A stretch of DNA of 64,000 bases from Lactarius indigo. Its lineage: Eukaryota; Basidiomycota; Agaricomycetes; Russulales; Russulaceae. The stretch is from positions 186,001 to 250,000 of the forward strand of contig JAFKAC010000057.1 in the NCBI GenBank assembly GCA_025766275.1, given 5' to 3'. The position numbers were made by a program, and so were the translations under genes. The first letter of the stretch is position 1. Each line of letters begins with the position of its first letter. The notes under the pieces are model-generated. The model saw only the letters and a program-made list of their open reading frames with translations. It did not search any database and was not told the DNA's origin. Shown in pieces: positions 45,357 through 57,960 of the stretch.

Positions 45357-46350
45357 ACCCGTCAGTCTGGGTGAGGGCCTTACAATGTAATTCCGTAATT
45401 GTGACAACGTGCTATCGATCTCTACGAATTCCAGTGACTGTCCACACGAATTACCAAACGACTGAAACAAACGCGCTGGTGGACTCCGGAGCCACCGACA
45501 ACTTTGTCCGACCAAGAATGGCGGCCAGGGCGGGAATCCCAATATGGCCCTTAGAAACGCCTCGCAAAATATGGAACATAGATAACACGGAAAACAAAGC
45601 TGGGTTAATCACTCATTACGTTAACCTAGAAGTGAAAACACGCGGACAGATCAAAAAGATGACCTTTTTGGTTACCGACCTTGGTAGCGAAGACATGGTA
45701 CTGGGTTACCCATGGCTGAGCGCATTCGAACCCACAATTAGTTGGGCAACAGCAACCATGCATCCGGACATGCAACCGGTGGTACTAGCTACTGCCGAAG
45801 AACTACTCACCACGCCCGCTATAAGGGCCCTAATCACAGCAGAAAAGGAAGCGATCGTTCACGAACTAGAAGAGGACGAAGAAACCTTCGCAAGAGCCAC
45901 TACTTCGACAGAACTGGCAATATCAGCAAAACAACAGCAAACGGCAGCGGTGCTACCGCCGGTATACGCAGAATATAATATGTTGTTCAACGAGCAGGCC
46001 TCGCATCGATTCCCTCCATCTCGACCCTGGAATCACGCCATCGACTTCAAGCCATCGGCACCGGCAGCGATTGACTGCAAAATCTACCCTATGATGCAAA
46101 AGGAGGAAGTCGAGTTAAAGGAATTCCTCGACGAGAAGTTGAAACAGGGCTACTTACGCCCCTCCATCTCCCCGTACGCCTCTTCCTTCTTTTTTATCAA
46201 AAAGAAGGACGGAAAACTACGCCCGGTACAGGACTACCGTGTCATTAACTCGCACACCATTCGCAATCAGTACCCGCTCCCGCTAATTCAAGACCTCATC
46301 CTGGACCTCAGTAACGCCCATATTTACACTAAGCTCGACATCCGCTGGGG
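45326..46350 (+). pseudogene. Pol N-terminal part of gypsy element A (PR and start of RT)
   Basis: This -1 frame gives a protease and the fingers/palm start of RT with SPYASSFFFIKKKDGKLRPV and DYRVINSHTIRNQYPLPL. The reading frame continues 28 codons into the KDZ element before a stop, so the original RT is truncated. Confidence 0.88.
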
Positions 46351-46459
46351 GGAGCCCATGACGCAAATCCTTGCGATAGACTCGGTAAAGCCCATGTGCA
46401 ATTGTGCCATGTCAGTTGGCAAAGCCCATGTGGGCCCATTGTTAATATAATGTGCATAT

Positions 46460-48300
46460 ATTTGTATGGGCCCATCAGGCTTGTCTGCAAACAGTCTCGT
46501 GTGGGCCCACATTATCTGTACCGCTGGTAGGATAGCTGCCGAACGAATCGCTTGCATGGGCCCACAATGCACCTATGACATTTGTCCCGATGAGATTGTA
46601 ATTGGCCCATGCTGCCAAGGTGCGCATGCTGCCGATGAGCTTGCATTGGCCCATTCTTTGCATGAGTGAATTCTGCCGAACAGCTTGTATTGGCCCACGC
46701 TGCCAATGTGTACATGCTGCCGATGGGTTTGTATTGGCCCACGGTGCTCATGTATGTATTCTGCTGACAAGCTCATATTGGCCCATTCTGCACATAGGTG
46801 GATTCTGCTGAACAGCTTGTATTGGCCCACGCTGCCAATGTGTACATGCTGCTGATGGGTTTGTATTGGCCCATGGTGCTCATGTATGTATTCTGCTGAC
46901 AAGCTTGTATTGGCCTATTCTTCCCATAGGTGAATTCTGCCGAACAGCTTGTATTGGCCCATGGCGCTGATGTGTGTATTCTGTCGATGAACTTATATTG
47001 GCCCGTTGTAATCATGTACATATTCTGCCGACGAGCTTGTATTGGCCCATTCTCCCCATGGGTGAATTCTGCCGAACAGCTTGTATTGGCCCACGCTGCC
47101 AATGTGTACATGCTGCTGATGGGCTTGTATTGGCCCATTCTGCCCATGGGTGAATTCTGCCGAACAGTTTGTATTGGCCCACGCTGCCAATGTGTACATG
47201 CTGCCGATGGGCTTGTATTGGCCCATTCTGCCCATGGGTGAATTCTGCCAAACAGTTTGTATTGGCCCACACTGCCAATGTGTACATGCTACCGATGGGT
47301 TTGTATTGGCCCACGCTGCCGATGTGTACATGCTGCCGATGGGTTTGTATTGGCCCATGGTGCTCATGTATGTATTCTGCTGACAAGCTCGTATTGGCCT
47401 ATTCTCCCCATAGGTGAATTCTGCCGAACAGCTTGTATTGGCCCATGGCACCGATGTGTGTATTCTGTCGATGAGCTTGTATTGGCCCATGGCACCGATG
47501 TGTGTATTCTGTCGATGAGCTTGTATTGGCCCACTGTACTCATGTATGTATTCTGCCGATGAGCTTGTATTGGCCCATTCTGCACATAGGTGAGTTCTGC
47601 CGAACAGCTTGTATTGGCCCACACTGCCAATGTGTACATGCTGCCGATGGGCTTGTATTGGCCCACTGTGCTCATGTGTGTATTCTGCCGAACAGCTTGT
47701 ATTGGCCCATTCTTCCCATGGGTGAATTCTGCCGAACAGCTTGTATTGGCCCACGCTGCCGACGTGTACATGCTGCCGATGGGTTTGTATTGGCCCACGG
47801 TGCTCATGTGTGTATTCTGCTGACAAGCTCGTATTGGCCTATTCTTCCCATAGGTGAATTCTGCCGAACAGCTTGTATTGGCCCATGGCACCGATGTGTG
47901 TATTCTGTCGATGAGCTTGTATTGGCCCACTGTACTCATATACATATTCTGCTGATGAGCTTGTATTGGCCCATGGCGTTTGTGTGTTTATGGCTTATAT
48001 TGGCCCATGGCGCCGAAGTGTACTTGCTGCCGATGAGCTTGTAATGACCCACGGTAGAAGCGTGTGTATTCTGCCGAATAGCTTGTATTGGCCCATGGCG
48101 TCAAGGTATGTATCCTGCCGATGAGCTTGTACTGGCCCATTCTGCCAATGTGTGCGTCCTGCCGATGTGCTTGTATTGGCCTGCAGTTTCTTCTTCCAAT
48201 GAAGTTGGCTCACAGTGTTCATATCTGTACTCTTCCGACAAGCATGTATTGACCTGCAATGCCCATGCATACATCCTGCCGATGAGCCTGTATTGGTATG
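46460..48300. repeat. 44-bp tandem array near the left end of the KDZ element
   Basis: About 40 degenerate units of 44 bp share TTGTATTGGCCCA; the anchor falls at 46687, 46731 and 46775. Each unit also carries a CTGCCGA-like box, sometimes changed to CTGCTGA or CTGCCAA, the two products expected from CpG decay. Because the unit is not a multiple of three but lacks stops in most frames, long meaningless open frames cover both strands. Such subterminal arrays bind transposases in other families. Confidence 0.85.
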
Positions 48301-48310
48301 AGGAGTGTAG

Positions 48311-49978
48311 CTATGGCATGAGATCATAGTTCTCCCCAAAATATGTAGTATTCAGGCTCTTCCCTCTCTCATGGAGACCCACAATTTGCTGCCGAAGTGA
48401 CTCAAGGACCTTCTCATGGCTATCGCATCTGGATTTCAGATCCTTAATTGTTTTCTCTTGCCAGTCACATCTGACCTTTAGACTCTGGACCTCCCGTTCG
48501 AGCTGTTTAACTATATTATTGTTATCTTCGCCCTCAGCTGCTGATCGATGTGGTGAGCATAGAACCAATGGAAACTAGACCCAATGCACCTGGCGATGCC
48601 TCCTCATTGGTTCCCTCCATTGGTTTATTGAGAGGTTGAGCTTCGACCTCCCGGTTGTTGTCAAGGTCCTCTTCTGGGTGTAGAGGCTTGCCCTTCCTTG
48701 AGCTTGTCTTCATATCCTGTTTCCCCTTACCTTTGATATTTGGCCTAGCTGCATTTGGATTATTATTTCCTGCATGCCTCCTAGTCTTGTATGTAGTGCT
48801 GATAGCTGCTTCACCAATATCATCGGCAACACTCCTTTTCGCTGCCGATCTGGTAACAATTTCTTTAGCTGCCGGTAAATGTGATGAGCATAGAACCAAT
48901 GGAAGCTAGACCTAATGCACCTGGCGACGCCTCCTCATTGGTTCCCTCCATTGGTTTATTGAGAGGTTGAGCTTCATCCTCCCAGTTGTTGTCAGGGTCC
49001 TCTTCTGGGTGTAGAGGCTTGCCCTTTCTTGAGCTTGTCCTCTTATCCCGTTCACCCTTACCTTTGATATTTGGCCTAGCTGCACTCGGATTATTAACTC
49101 CTGCACGCCTCCTAGTCTTGTATGTAGTGCTGATAGCTGCTTCACCAATATCATCGGCAGCACTCCTTTTTGCTGCCGATCTGGTAACAATTTCTTTGGC
49201 AATTTTATTCCTCAACACATCTGCATGACAAAATTCAGGACTCACTGCGAACACCACTACCAGACGCATACGAATCCTTCTTCCTCCTGGGAATAGGGGC
49301 TCTTGGATTGCCTATCTCTGCCGAGGGCTCTTGAGGTTCAGATGCCATAGGTTCTAGATCAGAAGCTGCCGCTGAGGTAGTCATTATGTTTCCACCTGCT
49401 GAGTTTTCTTGATGCTCAGGTGCTATAGGAGCTGGACTGGAAGCTGCCGATGGCATATTTATCATCATGCCGCCTACTGACACCAAACTGTCCATGCATT
49501 CTTGACAAGAAGCTGCCGATGTCAGTCGACAGACATGAATGTCAGAGAGAGGATCCACACCATTTTGGCCTGGTAAATGTATATTCAGTGGTGGGAGATC
49601 CGTTGGTGAAGTATAATAGTTGCTCATCAAAATCCTTGGATCCTTCACTGAGACTGAACTTATTTTCACGGAGGTTCCACCCTCTCTGATCACTTCCATG
49701 AGGCTTAACAACAGTGGGTGAATGCGGGGAGGTACAGAGCCTCTTCTATTGGCACCGAAATAATAGTCCACTGAAGTCTTCTGCATAGACCTCAGCTCAG
49801 CTTATAGAAGTGGATTGTAGGAAGACTAGAATACCAAGTGCGTTCTGAATTTCTTCCTCCACACCTTTTCATCTCTGGGTATGCATGCATGATAGGCTTC
49901 TAGTTCCTTCTCGAGCATAGCTGCATAGTGGTGAAGAGTTTGTTCGTCCTGGGTTAGACTGAGATTGGAAGTTGACAT
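48311..49978 (-). CDS. KDZ-borne coiled-coil protein with a duplicated exon
   Basis: I do not recognise a named family. Translation likely starts at the ATG ending at 49978 (MSTSNLSLTQDEQ). An intron near 49790-49833 leads into KTSVDYYFGANRRGSV. Further exons are Ser/Ala/Pro-rich. An exon reading KEIVTRSAAKRSAADDIGEA (about 49200-48900) is followed by a second copy, KEIVTRSAAKRSVADDIGEA (about 48870-48570). The last exon is a heptad-rich coiled coil (NNNIVKQLEREVQSLKVRCD). Candidate introns of about 41-43 bp with consistent phase 1 join these exons. The basic first half of the repeat and the coiled coil suggest a nucleic-acid-binding or scaffolding role, but that is only an inference. Confidence 0.55.
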
Positions 49979-50620
49979 GGTCACAGAGGAAGGGTGGTGT
50001 CAATGGTCTTATGGATCAAAGGCAAGAGGTGTCGGGAGTAGATATAGGAGGAAACAGTAGGAGCGTGGCCTGGGTATGTCCATCTATAATTATCAACTAT
50101 GCAGATAGATATATTGTGAAACATCCTATTAGGGGATTGTAGTTTCATCGGCAGTGTGTGTGGGTGTACTATATGGGCCAGGCAAGCGCTTCACTTGCCG
50201 GCATATTGTTGGGGCTGCCGCAAGTTTGTTGGGAGCTCACACATGGATTCCATTGACCCACACAGGCACGTTTCAGAAGATGTTTCAGGAAAGATTATTG
50301 GGTGTTATGCGTGCTGCTTGCGTGGGCTTAATTTGTTCAGCCAGCAGTCAAAACACAAACATATGGCTGGCCTATGCCCGTGTCTAACCCGGCAGCTCTT
50401 GTATCCAGCTCGGCAGCTCATGTGTCTATCCCGGCAGCTCTCATGTCTAACCCGGCAGTTCTCTTGCTTTTGGCCTGTTCCAACTAATTAGAAGGGGATA
50501 TAGATTGTTGCCACCCCATGCAACTTGTTTCAGATTCATAGATCCGCATGTGTACATAAGCGCTTATGACGTCATACTGTGAGGGACATCTGCTGATATC
50601 CGATCAACAATCTATCAACC
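49979..50620. other. Intergenic with a 21-bp repeat
   Basis: Four copies of a 21-bp unit containing CCCGGCAGCTC or TCGGCAGCTC lie at about 50384-50465. The region is otherwise without a recognisable gene. It separates the minus-strand gene at 48311-49978 from the plus-strand gene starting at 50621. Confidence 0.6.
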
Positions 50621-51133
50621 ATGCAGGGGAAGTCCTCAGAGATGAAACAAGGTGTCTATGAGTCAGAGGAGAACAGCTTCAAGGAGGCGGTGTGTGTATC
50701 AAAACTAATGCTTTACTAGAACACTGAGCCGATGCCTATAGATGCAATCTGCATTCTGGAATGGGGTCAAACTCCTCAATGGAATGGAGTCTGATGTGGG
50801 TCAACACCAGCAAGGAATGGTGGGACCCTCCGGCCCAACAGCAGATGCCGAAGGTTTCAGCGAGGTCCCGAAAAGTGTGACACTCTTACAACCTGTGATT
50901 GGAAAGCTCATTGACAAGGTAACTCAAGTGTCATCTGATTGACATCAGCTAAAACAATCCAGGATCCTCCAAAGGGTGTCTCTCCGCGATGGCTTTCAAT
51001 TGCCAGAGATCGAGCTAACCTCCTGAAAGATAAGCAATCAGAGAAGATCGAACTATTGGAGGAACTTCTGCGTGATTTGGACAATGAGATGGTTATGGCA
51101 GACGCCTTCATTGGGGAGGATCGGCAGCTGTAA
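50621..51133 (+). CDS. Small KDZ-borne protein, unknown
   Basis: The likely start is MQGKSSEMKQGVYESEEN at 50621. An intron follows near 50690-50718, the next splice is uncertain, and a frame then includes TADAEGFSEVPKSVTLLQPV. The donor at 50921 and the acceptor at about 50961 join IDK to DPPKGVSPRWLSIARDRANL, and the protein ends at TAA (51131-51133) after GEDRQL. The last exon is strongly helical with leucine spacing. No family recognised. Confidence 0.4.
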
Positions 51134-51167
51134 TCATATTCTGTGATGTGTAGAACTACAGTAATCA

Positions 51168-51859
51168 TCAACCAGAGTTTTCATTCTCCAAACGAATAGC
51201 CTCTGCCTCAAAACTGCGATAAGTATCATCGAACATGTGATAAATGGAATCGCGGCAGCTCTCGATATTCTTGGACAGCTGCCGAGCTTGTTTGAACCCC
51301 TCTGTTACCCTAGTGCGAAGACTTGAGCTAGCTTCCTGCTGCAGTTCCAGTTACTTTGAGGACTTGTAAATGAAGCAGGGTGCATACCATCTCTAGAGAA
51401 CGCAACAACTCTGCTACTAACTCATCGCGGACATCAAATGGTTCTTTCATAGTCACCCCTTCTCCAATTTTCCACCACTCCGTAAGTTTAAATCGTGGAA
51501 TGGCTAATGCCTCAATCTTGCATTTCAGCCTCTGGTCCGCATCATGTGCTGCATAGGATGCCGGGTTCCTGATGTCCGAAAAATGGTGAAAGGCAATCCT
51601 GACTGCCTCTGGCACATGAGGGGGGCTGCCGCTAGACGATAAAAGGCCAGTGACCCATACGGCAGCAAGCTAAATCCAAATTCTGATCAGAATGTGTTCC
51701 ACTTGTTTTAGATGGAAAATTAATGCTTGCCACTTCATTGTGTAAGCTGGCGATATACTTTTCATCTTTATCGGCAGAGTTGAGCAAGATAGAGGATATT
51801 CTCTCGCCGATGCAGGTGAGCACAGCATCTAATATAGAGGTGCCTGTTTCAGCTGACAT
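51168..51859 (-). CDS. KDZ-borne helical protein, unknown
   Basis: The start is MSAETGTSILDAVLTC at 51859. A middle exon has RIAFHHFSDIRNPASYAAHD and FDVRDELVAELLRSLEM. The intron from about 51382 to 51337 leads to QEASSSLRTRVTEGFKQARQ, and the stop is TGA at 51168-51170. The join between the first and second exon near 51650-51630 is not certain. The protein looks largely alpha-helical with no catalytic motif. It faces the plus-strand gene ending at 51133, with only about 35 bp between the two stops. Confidence 0.45.
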
Positions 51860-52346
51860 AGTATGTAGTGTGTAACGTGAATGGAGTGTGATATTGCCTT
51901 TGGAAGCTGCCTATGAGTCCTAATAATCTAAGGTAGGGTTACGCTGCCAAATCATACACGTGATCCTGGGACCATGCTCGGCAGCTCTCCCGACAACTTT
52001 GGACCAGCGCAATGGGTTCTATGGGCCAATGGGTGACCATAGACAGAGACTATAGGCCCATATGAGGTGTTGGCTCGGCAGCTCAACCCATCGGCCTACA
52101 CTCGGCAGCTCTCCTAACAACTTTGGGTCAACACGATGGGTTCTGTGGGCCCATGTGAGGATGTTGTTTGCCAGTTCCCTGCCAGCTATTGGCCAATACA
52201 ACGTCATCAGCAGCGATTCCACTGTCTACATGGCTTCCCTTTTAGTAGATAGAAACAAGCCCAACTTGCCATTAGATGCTGCCAATATTTTAACCCCCAA
52301 TGACTACCAACGACTAGTTGAGATTACTGTATGTATTTGAATAATT
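51860..52346. other. Intergenic with a short duplicated motif
   Basis: Two related pieces, CTCGGCAGCTCTCC followed by AACTTTGG and ATGGGTTCTATGGGCC, occur at about 51973-52025 and 52091-52152. The second has TGTGGGCCCATG. The block joins the TCGGCAG and TGGGCCCA motifs also seen at the element's left end. I see no gene here. Confidence 0.6.
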
Positions 52347-55300
52347 TTATCTACTCGTTTTTGGCTGTAGTAGGACCTTGGCAAACTCAGGAGGTGGGTC
52401 ACTCTTAAGCAAAGCAGTAAACTTGGACCCCGCCTGGACAGCCATTGAACTCCACATAGCGCTTTGTCTTGCTGCCCACACAGCATGCCCCGGCTGTGAC
52501 TGGGGCTCAATGAGCTCCTGCTTTGTTTGCCAAAATTTCTCTTGATGTCTGAAGAACCTAATGGCAGAGTCCATCTCGACTTGGAGACACTGAAGCTCTT
52601 CAATCCACCGCATTTTTTGAGCTTTTGCTCGAAGCCAATGGACCCGGTAGACTGTGTGGAGTGTTAGATTTCTTAAGCATGTATGAACAGAGTAGCCCGT
52701 ACAATCTTCCATCCATTCCCCAACGTCGGCATCTCTCCGAACATCCATTGTCCAAAACCAAGGCAATGATTTGTTCCGTTGTCCACGCACATGGGGCGCA
52801 ATTACGCTTGTCTTGACACTCAAGTCCTGGCGCCTCAAGACTTTGTACCTGTCAAGGAGAGAGCTGCCGGCGCCAAGGTCTACTATTGCCTGCCGTGCAC
52901 AAGTATACACCCGAGCATGATGTTGAACAGTTGACTCGGCAGCATGCACCTCTGTCCAAGCACGAGTTTTGAGTCTCTGTGTACGTGCTGGACGAACGTC
53001 ATGTCTGAACAGATAGGATTTGTGTCCCAGGGCAATGCGAATATGATGCAGAGTGTCATTGAGTTGGCCCTCCCTTAGGTGAAGTTCCGCCTTCGCCAGG
53101 TCTTCGGCACCATTTTTGTCACACCAGTCATATCCGAGATGTGAGGGGAGATGCAATGGGATATACTCCGCATCAATACTGCCGTCAGTGGAGTTATTTC
53201 CTGATACTTGCAATTGATCATGTTCTTCGGCAGATGATGCACACTCGTCATCGTCTTCTCCTTCACTGATGCCATCAAATTCGATGCCGATATATCTTTC
53301 TCTTAAAGGGGTGTTATCCCAGGAGTCACCTCCACTGTCAGGGGAAGCCCGGAGAATGTTAGCTGCCTGCTTTTGGAACGTGTCAACTCTTTCTTGAAGC
53401 CGAGCACGCTTCAAGGCAATATCCCTTTGTTGATCTGGTGTTGGATGGGACCCAATCTTCCTTTCCAGTGCTTGAAGGGATAACCTACATTTTTTGTGAA
53501 ACCATGATCAGAAGTCTCCCTCAGAAAGCTGCCGAAAATCATACTGCATCTCCTGAATCTTCAACCCGCTACTGAGCCACGTAGCATGCCCCTTATGGCC
53601 AGAGCCCTCTATCTCCTTCTCTGTCAAATCAAGAAGTATTTCTGCACGCGATGGGACTGAATCCTCATGTTAGGCAAAAACAATCACGGAGTAACCAGAC
53701 CCACATCGTTTCATCTTGATGTCATAGATGTCCATCACTTTTACATCACGACCTCGCTCCCTTTGTGCGTGCTCCTCTTCGGCACCCCAAGCCTTAATAC
53801 GTTCTGGACTTGCCGATGCACTTATGGACTCAAATGCTGCCGTGCTCAGCATAGCTGCCGAAAGTGCCTTTCGGTAGCGTCTAGACACGGCATTGACTAC
53901 ACAACCAGAGTGAGCACCAGTGCGGCATCCATAGGAAAGAACTTGCCTAGGTCGATAAGTTTCTTCCAATTGGAGTCGTTCATGTGGTCGTCTATGACCT
54001 CCCTACGGTGTGATGTTGACATCCCCCTTGTGCTTCTGGTGATCTCATTGAGTGGAGCCCAAAGTGTTTCAATGGTCTCGCCATCGATTTGTCGTCCACC
54101 TTTGATAAAGCTGGGTGAGTACCTAGCTAGGCAGGTATCTTGGTGTCCATGTATGTGAAAAAGGCCGATGCCCAACCTAAGCTCCAGGTTATCAGGAACT
54201 TCAAGATAGTTGCTGCCGACAACCCTCTCCGCCATATGAACACTCCATTGACACATGACATCGTAGCAGATGAGGGCGGCCTCTATTCCCTCCATATTAA
54301 AGTTCAGGGCCTTGAAAATGGAGTAGTCCATGTTCTTCTGGCTTTTGGAGGTTGGTTTTCACCTAGCATATGTTGATAAATATGAAAACTCACGCTTCTC
54401 CCTTTTGAAAGTCAACAACAGAATCAGGGACAAAGGCCCCATGAATACAGGCTGTGGCGCCGATTCCAGTTGATTCAAGGTGTGAGCTATGCTTGTTTAC
54501 ATTATTTACTGCACGGTGATCATGGCATGTCGACCTCTGCTTGAGTGTGAGCTTTCCTCTGCCGAAATACAAGATGTAGTACCGACCTGCCGCCTCTCAA
54601 CTGCCGATTTCAGATGCGATTCGTATGGTTCTCGGCTGACCATGAACCCTGTGCCTTCGGAAAGTGGAATATCATTCTCTGGATTTCTCATCTTCATGTG
54701 CTCTGCCTGGAAGTTGCCATCCATCATGAAACCTCGCATAAAAAGGACGTCGCTAAAGTGATATATGTCGGCAGCTGCCAGGTACCGATGTCTATTAACA
54801 CACCTATTTTCATACTCTCTCCAATCTTCAGGGAGGTTGATCCCGGGTTGTGCACACAAAGCACAAAATATAGCCATCGATCCTGACTTCTGTTCTTCAT
54901 CCCCTCCATACCCAAAACCAAATCGCTTTCGGGAAATGAGCACTCTCCACTGTCGGCAGGCCCTAAGAAGCTCCCGATATCGGTCCTAAGTATTCCACTT
55001 AGTTTACCGTCGGCAGATAGGCTTGTAAATCCTCCTACCGGCACTGTATTCGGAAACTCATCATTTGTGAGTCTCCTTAGGCGACTGAAAAACTGGCTCG
55101 GGGTTGTCTTGCATTCAAGATTATCCAAATGGAAGTCTTCTAGCACCCGGAAGGTAAATGCTGTCTTTGGGTTGCGAAATGTAGCTGGAAAGAGCCCTGC
55201 CGTCATCAACTGCATGTCGCGCTCGGGAGCTTCAGGGCAGCAGCACCAGCTGACACCAATATCATGAACACCAGACCTATCAATAACAGTAATGATTGGG

Positions 55301-56116
55301 TTTCCGTCTTTGTCACGACGACCAGGTTTTGAGTTGTTGTAACCAAGGTTGGCAGCTGTGCCGAAGCCAAAGTCGGCAGCTGTGTCATATTCATTTTGGC
55401 TGCCGACCTGGCGGTCTTCATCGTCACAGTCCATCTGTGACTGTATCGATTGGGATGTGATTTAAAATATAAAAGGGTTCGCAACGCACGCTTTGATTCA
55501 ATTGATTGGGGCATAAATCTCCAGAGTGTCCAAGACGCAAGCTTACCCCAACCTCCCGCATCCAAGATGAAATAAAGTATTTTCCTGTCCATCTCTGGAC
55601 CCTGTGGAAAGGGAGCCGCTGGTGGGACTTCCGGCAACACTCCTTGCAGAGCACCAGAGTAGGAAAGCATTCAGTGCACCTCCACTCAAATGGAGCAGAC
55701 ATGCAGCTCTGACACGTTGTCATAGCAGGGACGCCCTCAGAATCGAGGAGGCAGCGCAGGTAAGGGCCAATCCTAGGAATAAACTCCTCCATATAGGTAC
55801 GTTGGGACTGAGACATGTCAATTACTGTCAAGGACAGACGTGTGAGTGAACTCACTCTTTTCTGTTCTGGCTCCTCTATCCAGAATGTGTCGTCGATATC
55901 CATAGGTGGAGGATCAGTTTCATGCAAAGTTGCCTCATGATTGTCTATCTCTCTTCCACCAGCACCTCTCCTCGGTACTGGCAAATCTGTTGAGGTGATC
56001 ACTTCAACTGGGACGCTTCTAGTTCCTCGAGAGCTCTCCCGAGTCACCCAGTCGATTATCTTGGCCTTAGACTTTCTCTGGAAGACTTTGGATGCCTTTA
56101 TACCTTTGGGTGCCAT
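52347..56116 (-). CDS. KDZ transposase with CxC2 cysteine cluster
   Basis: The first exon starts MAPKGIKASKVFQRKSK at 56116 and carries the CxC2-like cluster (CQSCMSAPFEWRCTEC, then CKECC, about 55715-55640). The next exon starts at 55434 and contains SWCCCPEAPERDMQLM and KTAFTFRVLEDFHL. Short introns lead to DRYRELLRACRQWRVL (about 54985), then to DGNFQAEHMKM with the first Asp at 54719-54721. STGIGATACIHGAFVPDSVV follows, then CYDVMCQW (second Asp 54260-54262) and DGETIETLWAPLN (54083 downward, with the last acidic residue). A long helical C-terminal region ends at 52347. This motif order is that of KDZ transposases, which cut and move this element class. I see no internal stop after splicing, so the gene may be active. 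Confidence 0.85.
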
Positions 56117-56338
56117 GGGGAGCCAAGATAGGTGGGGTTTTGCGTTGTGGCGTATATGCTTGGAGGAGTGCCTCTTATCAGCCTACCGGAAAAGTTGGCG
56201 GTCCGAGTATTGTTCTGGCAACTTCAGTGGCTTCGGTAGCTTCGGCAGCTTCGGCAGTCTAGATATTTCATTTACAGCTTTGGCAGGCCAGGCATTGTAT
56301 TTGCAGATCGGATAGATCTGGACCTATAGCCGCCCACT

Positions 56339-57369
56339 CTACTGTTGGTGGATTTGAGGGACCGGCATCGGCAGCCTTGCAAACCACTCTGGGATGTTCA
56401 ACGAGTCCAATGTCTGTTGGAGACATTCTCTGGACATCTTCCTTCCAATGCACCTGATGTCCTCACCGATAGCCAATGGCCACTTCATGAATGTAACGCA
56501 TTTTTTATTTACTTTATATGGATATGGGACGATAGACCATATGTAGCTAAATACACATGTAGCTTGAACAAGTGCTGGGAAATTGGTATCACCAGCCATA
56601 ACGCTGCCGAAACTTCCTCGAATTAACTCTGAGAAGGTGTGTGAGGCAAGGACACAGCAGATAAGTTTTTAATCACATACCCTCGACCATCCCATATAAT
56701 AGCGCCATCCTCCCTAGCACATGTAGCGGCATACCCAGGTTGCTGTACCAGCTCCACTTCTTGAATGGCGCCAGCTACCAAGCGTCGTAATCCATGAAGG
56801 CGGATTGAGTCTTCTTCTTCTATTCCTGGTACTGCTATAATACTTGCTGCTTCTGAAAGCCGCTCTTGAATAAAGTCTTCAACATGCTTCTGGAATGGCT
56901 CTATCCACGGGAAAAGGCAGAATGTTTGAAGTATGAATTTCAACTCATCGAAGCAGTTGCGAGCCCTTTCTTCCTCCTCTATCATGTCTGGGGTTCTTCG
57001 GGAATCTGCCGATTTGGATTGTAAGATGAGAGAACATTCGTAGCCCCTTGATATCCATGTGAGAACAAAGTCACTGGAGGGGGTAGCAGACGCACCAGGA
57101 AAGAGCAGCCTTTGAGCACTTCGGCAGGTCCTCCACTGCCATTAGCATGCACCTCTGCGCACACCTTTCCTCCAATAGTGCACGCTCTGCTTTGCTGACC
57201 TTTCGGTACCCAGGTGCTCGCTTCCGCCGAGCATATTCCCGCTGGTAAGTCTGGAGGGGTTTTTTGTTCCTAGGAATTTAGCACATAAGATATCTGGCCA
57301 CTCGTATTGAAGAGCAGGGAAACAGTGCCATAATATTACTCACCTTTGATAGTATGCTGTTCTCTTCAT
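56339..57369 (-). CDS. KDZ-borne protein with basic N-terminus, unknown
   Basis: The start at 57369 gives MKRTAYYQR. The intron at about 57340-57272 then joins to NKKPLQTYQREYARRKRAPG and SKAERALLEERVCAEVHANG. A later exon from about 56995 reads MIEEEERARNCFDELKFILQ and VPGIEEEDSIRLHGLRRLV, with QPGYAATCAREDGAIIWDG. A possible last exon ends at 56339. The joins between 57100 and 56995 and after 56697 are uncertain. I do not recognise the family. The very basic start could bind DNA or act as a nuclear signal. It lies between the transposase and the TET gene on the same strand. Confidence 0.45.
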
Positions 57370-57621
57370 CGTTTGCTGTAAGGGAAAAGGATTGCGGGAC
57401 AACAGCCTGTTATACATCCACAAATGGGTCCTGTAAAAGGCAGTTATTAAGGCACCTGAAAGTGCAGCCAGCCATCATTTTGGAGTCTGTCATCTGGGCG
57501 CATCAGTCGGTAGCTGCCGAAGCACGATCTAGGGTCCTTAGATGGCCTGGTTTTGCCAATGTTGCAACCAGACCCTATTTACGATATCAACAGTGCCAAG
57601 ATAGATAACCGCTAAGATGGG

Positions 57622-57960
57622 TCTGTCTTGACAAAAAAACAAAGCATTTATCTTGTGCAGCCAGGTTGAGAAATAAAGCTCGATAGTATAGACTCTGAGG
57701 ATGCAGTATGAGCACGCCCCATTAACATCATGAGGATTTTGATTGTTCGGCAGCTCAGAGGAGGGAGCACTCTGCATTCACAAATCTAGATCCTCAGTCA
57801 CTGTAGACAAAAAACAACAGATTTGTCTCGCACAGCTAGATTGATACATAAAGCTTGATAGTATAGTCTCTATGAAAGCAGTATGAGCACGCCCCATTAA
57901 CATGGAAAGGATTTTGAATTGTTCGGCAGCTCAGAAGAGGGGGAATAGGCAAACTCAGGT
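57622..57960. repeat. Tandem duplication of about 175 bp
   Basis: Two copies share ATAAAGCT(C/T)GATAGTATAG, GCAGTATGAGCACGCCCC and TTGTTCGGCAGCTCAGA; the second anchor occurs near 57703 and 57878. They differ by scattered substitutions and small gaps. They lie between the TET gene's 3' end and the next gene, and each copy ends with a TCGGCAG box. Confidence 0.8.

Larger units (their letters stand above)
44804..46350 (+). mobile_element. Gypsy element A, continuation (end of gag, start of pol)
   Basis: Element A resumes after the insertion of B. The gag tail spans 44804-45356 with its zinc knuckle (CYNCNAPGHLSRNC). Pol starts in the overlap at 45326, with the protease ALVDSGATDNF and the first RT motifs up to TKLDIRWG. 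At 46350 the sequence leaves the RT gene abruptly and the KDZ transposon starts. Element B continues at the same point with YNNIRI. The rest of element A must lie to the right of the window. Confidence 0.9.

Noticed and set aside
46450..48050. Long open frames on both strands over the 44-bp array
   Set aside because: The same repeat is read in all frames; peptides are periodic with a 44-residue super-unit and have no independent support.
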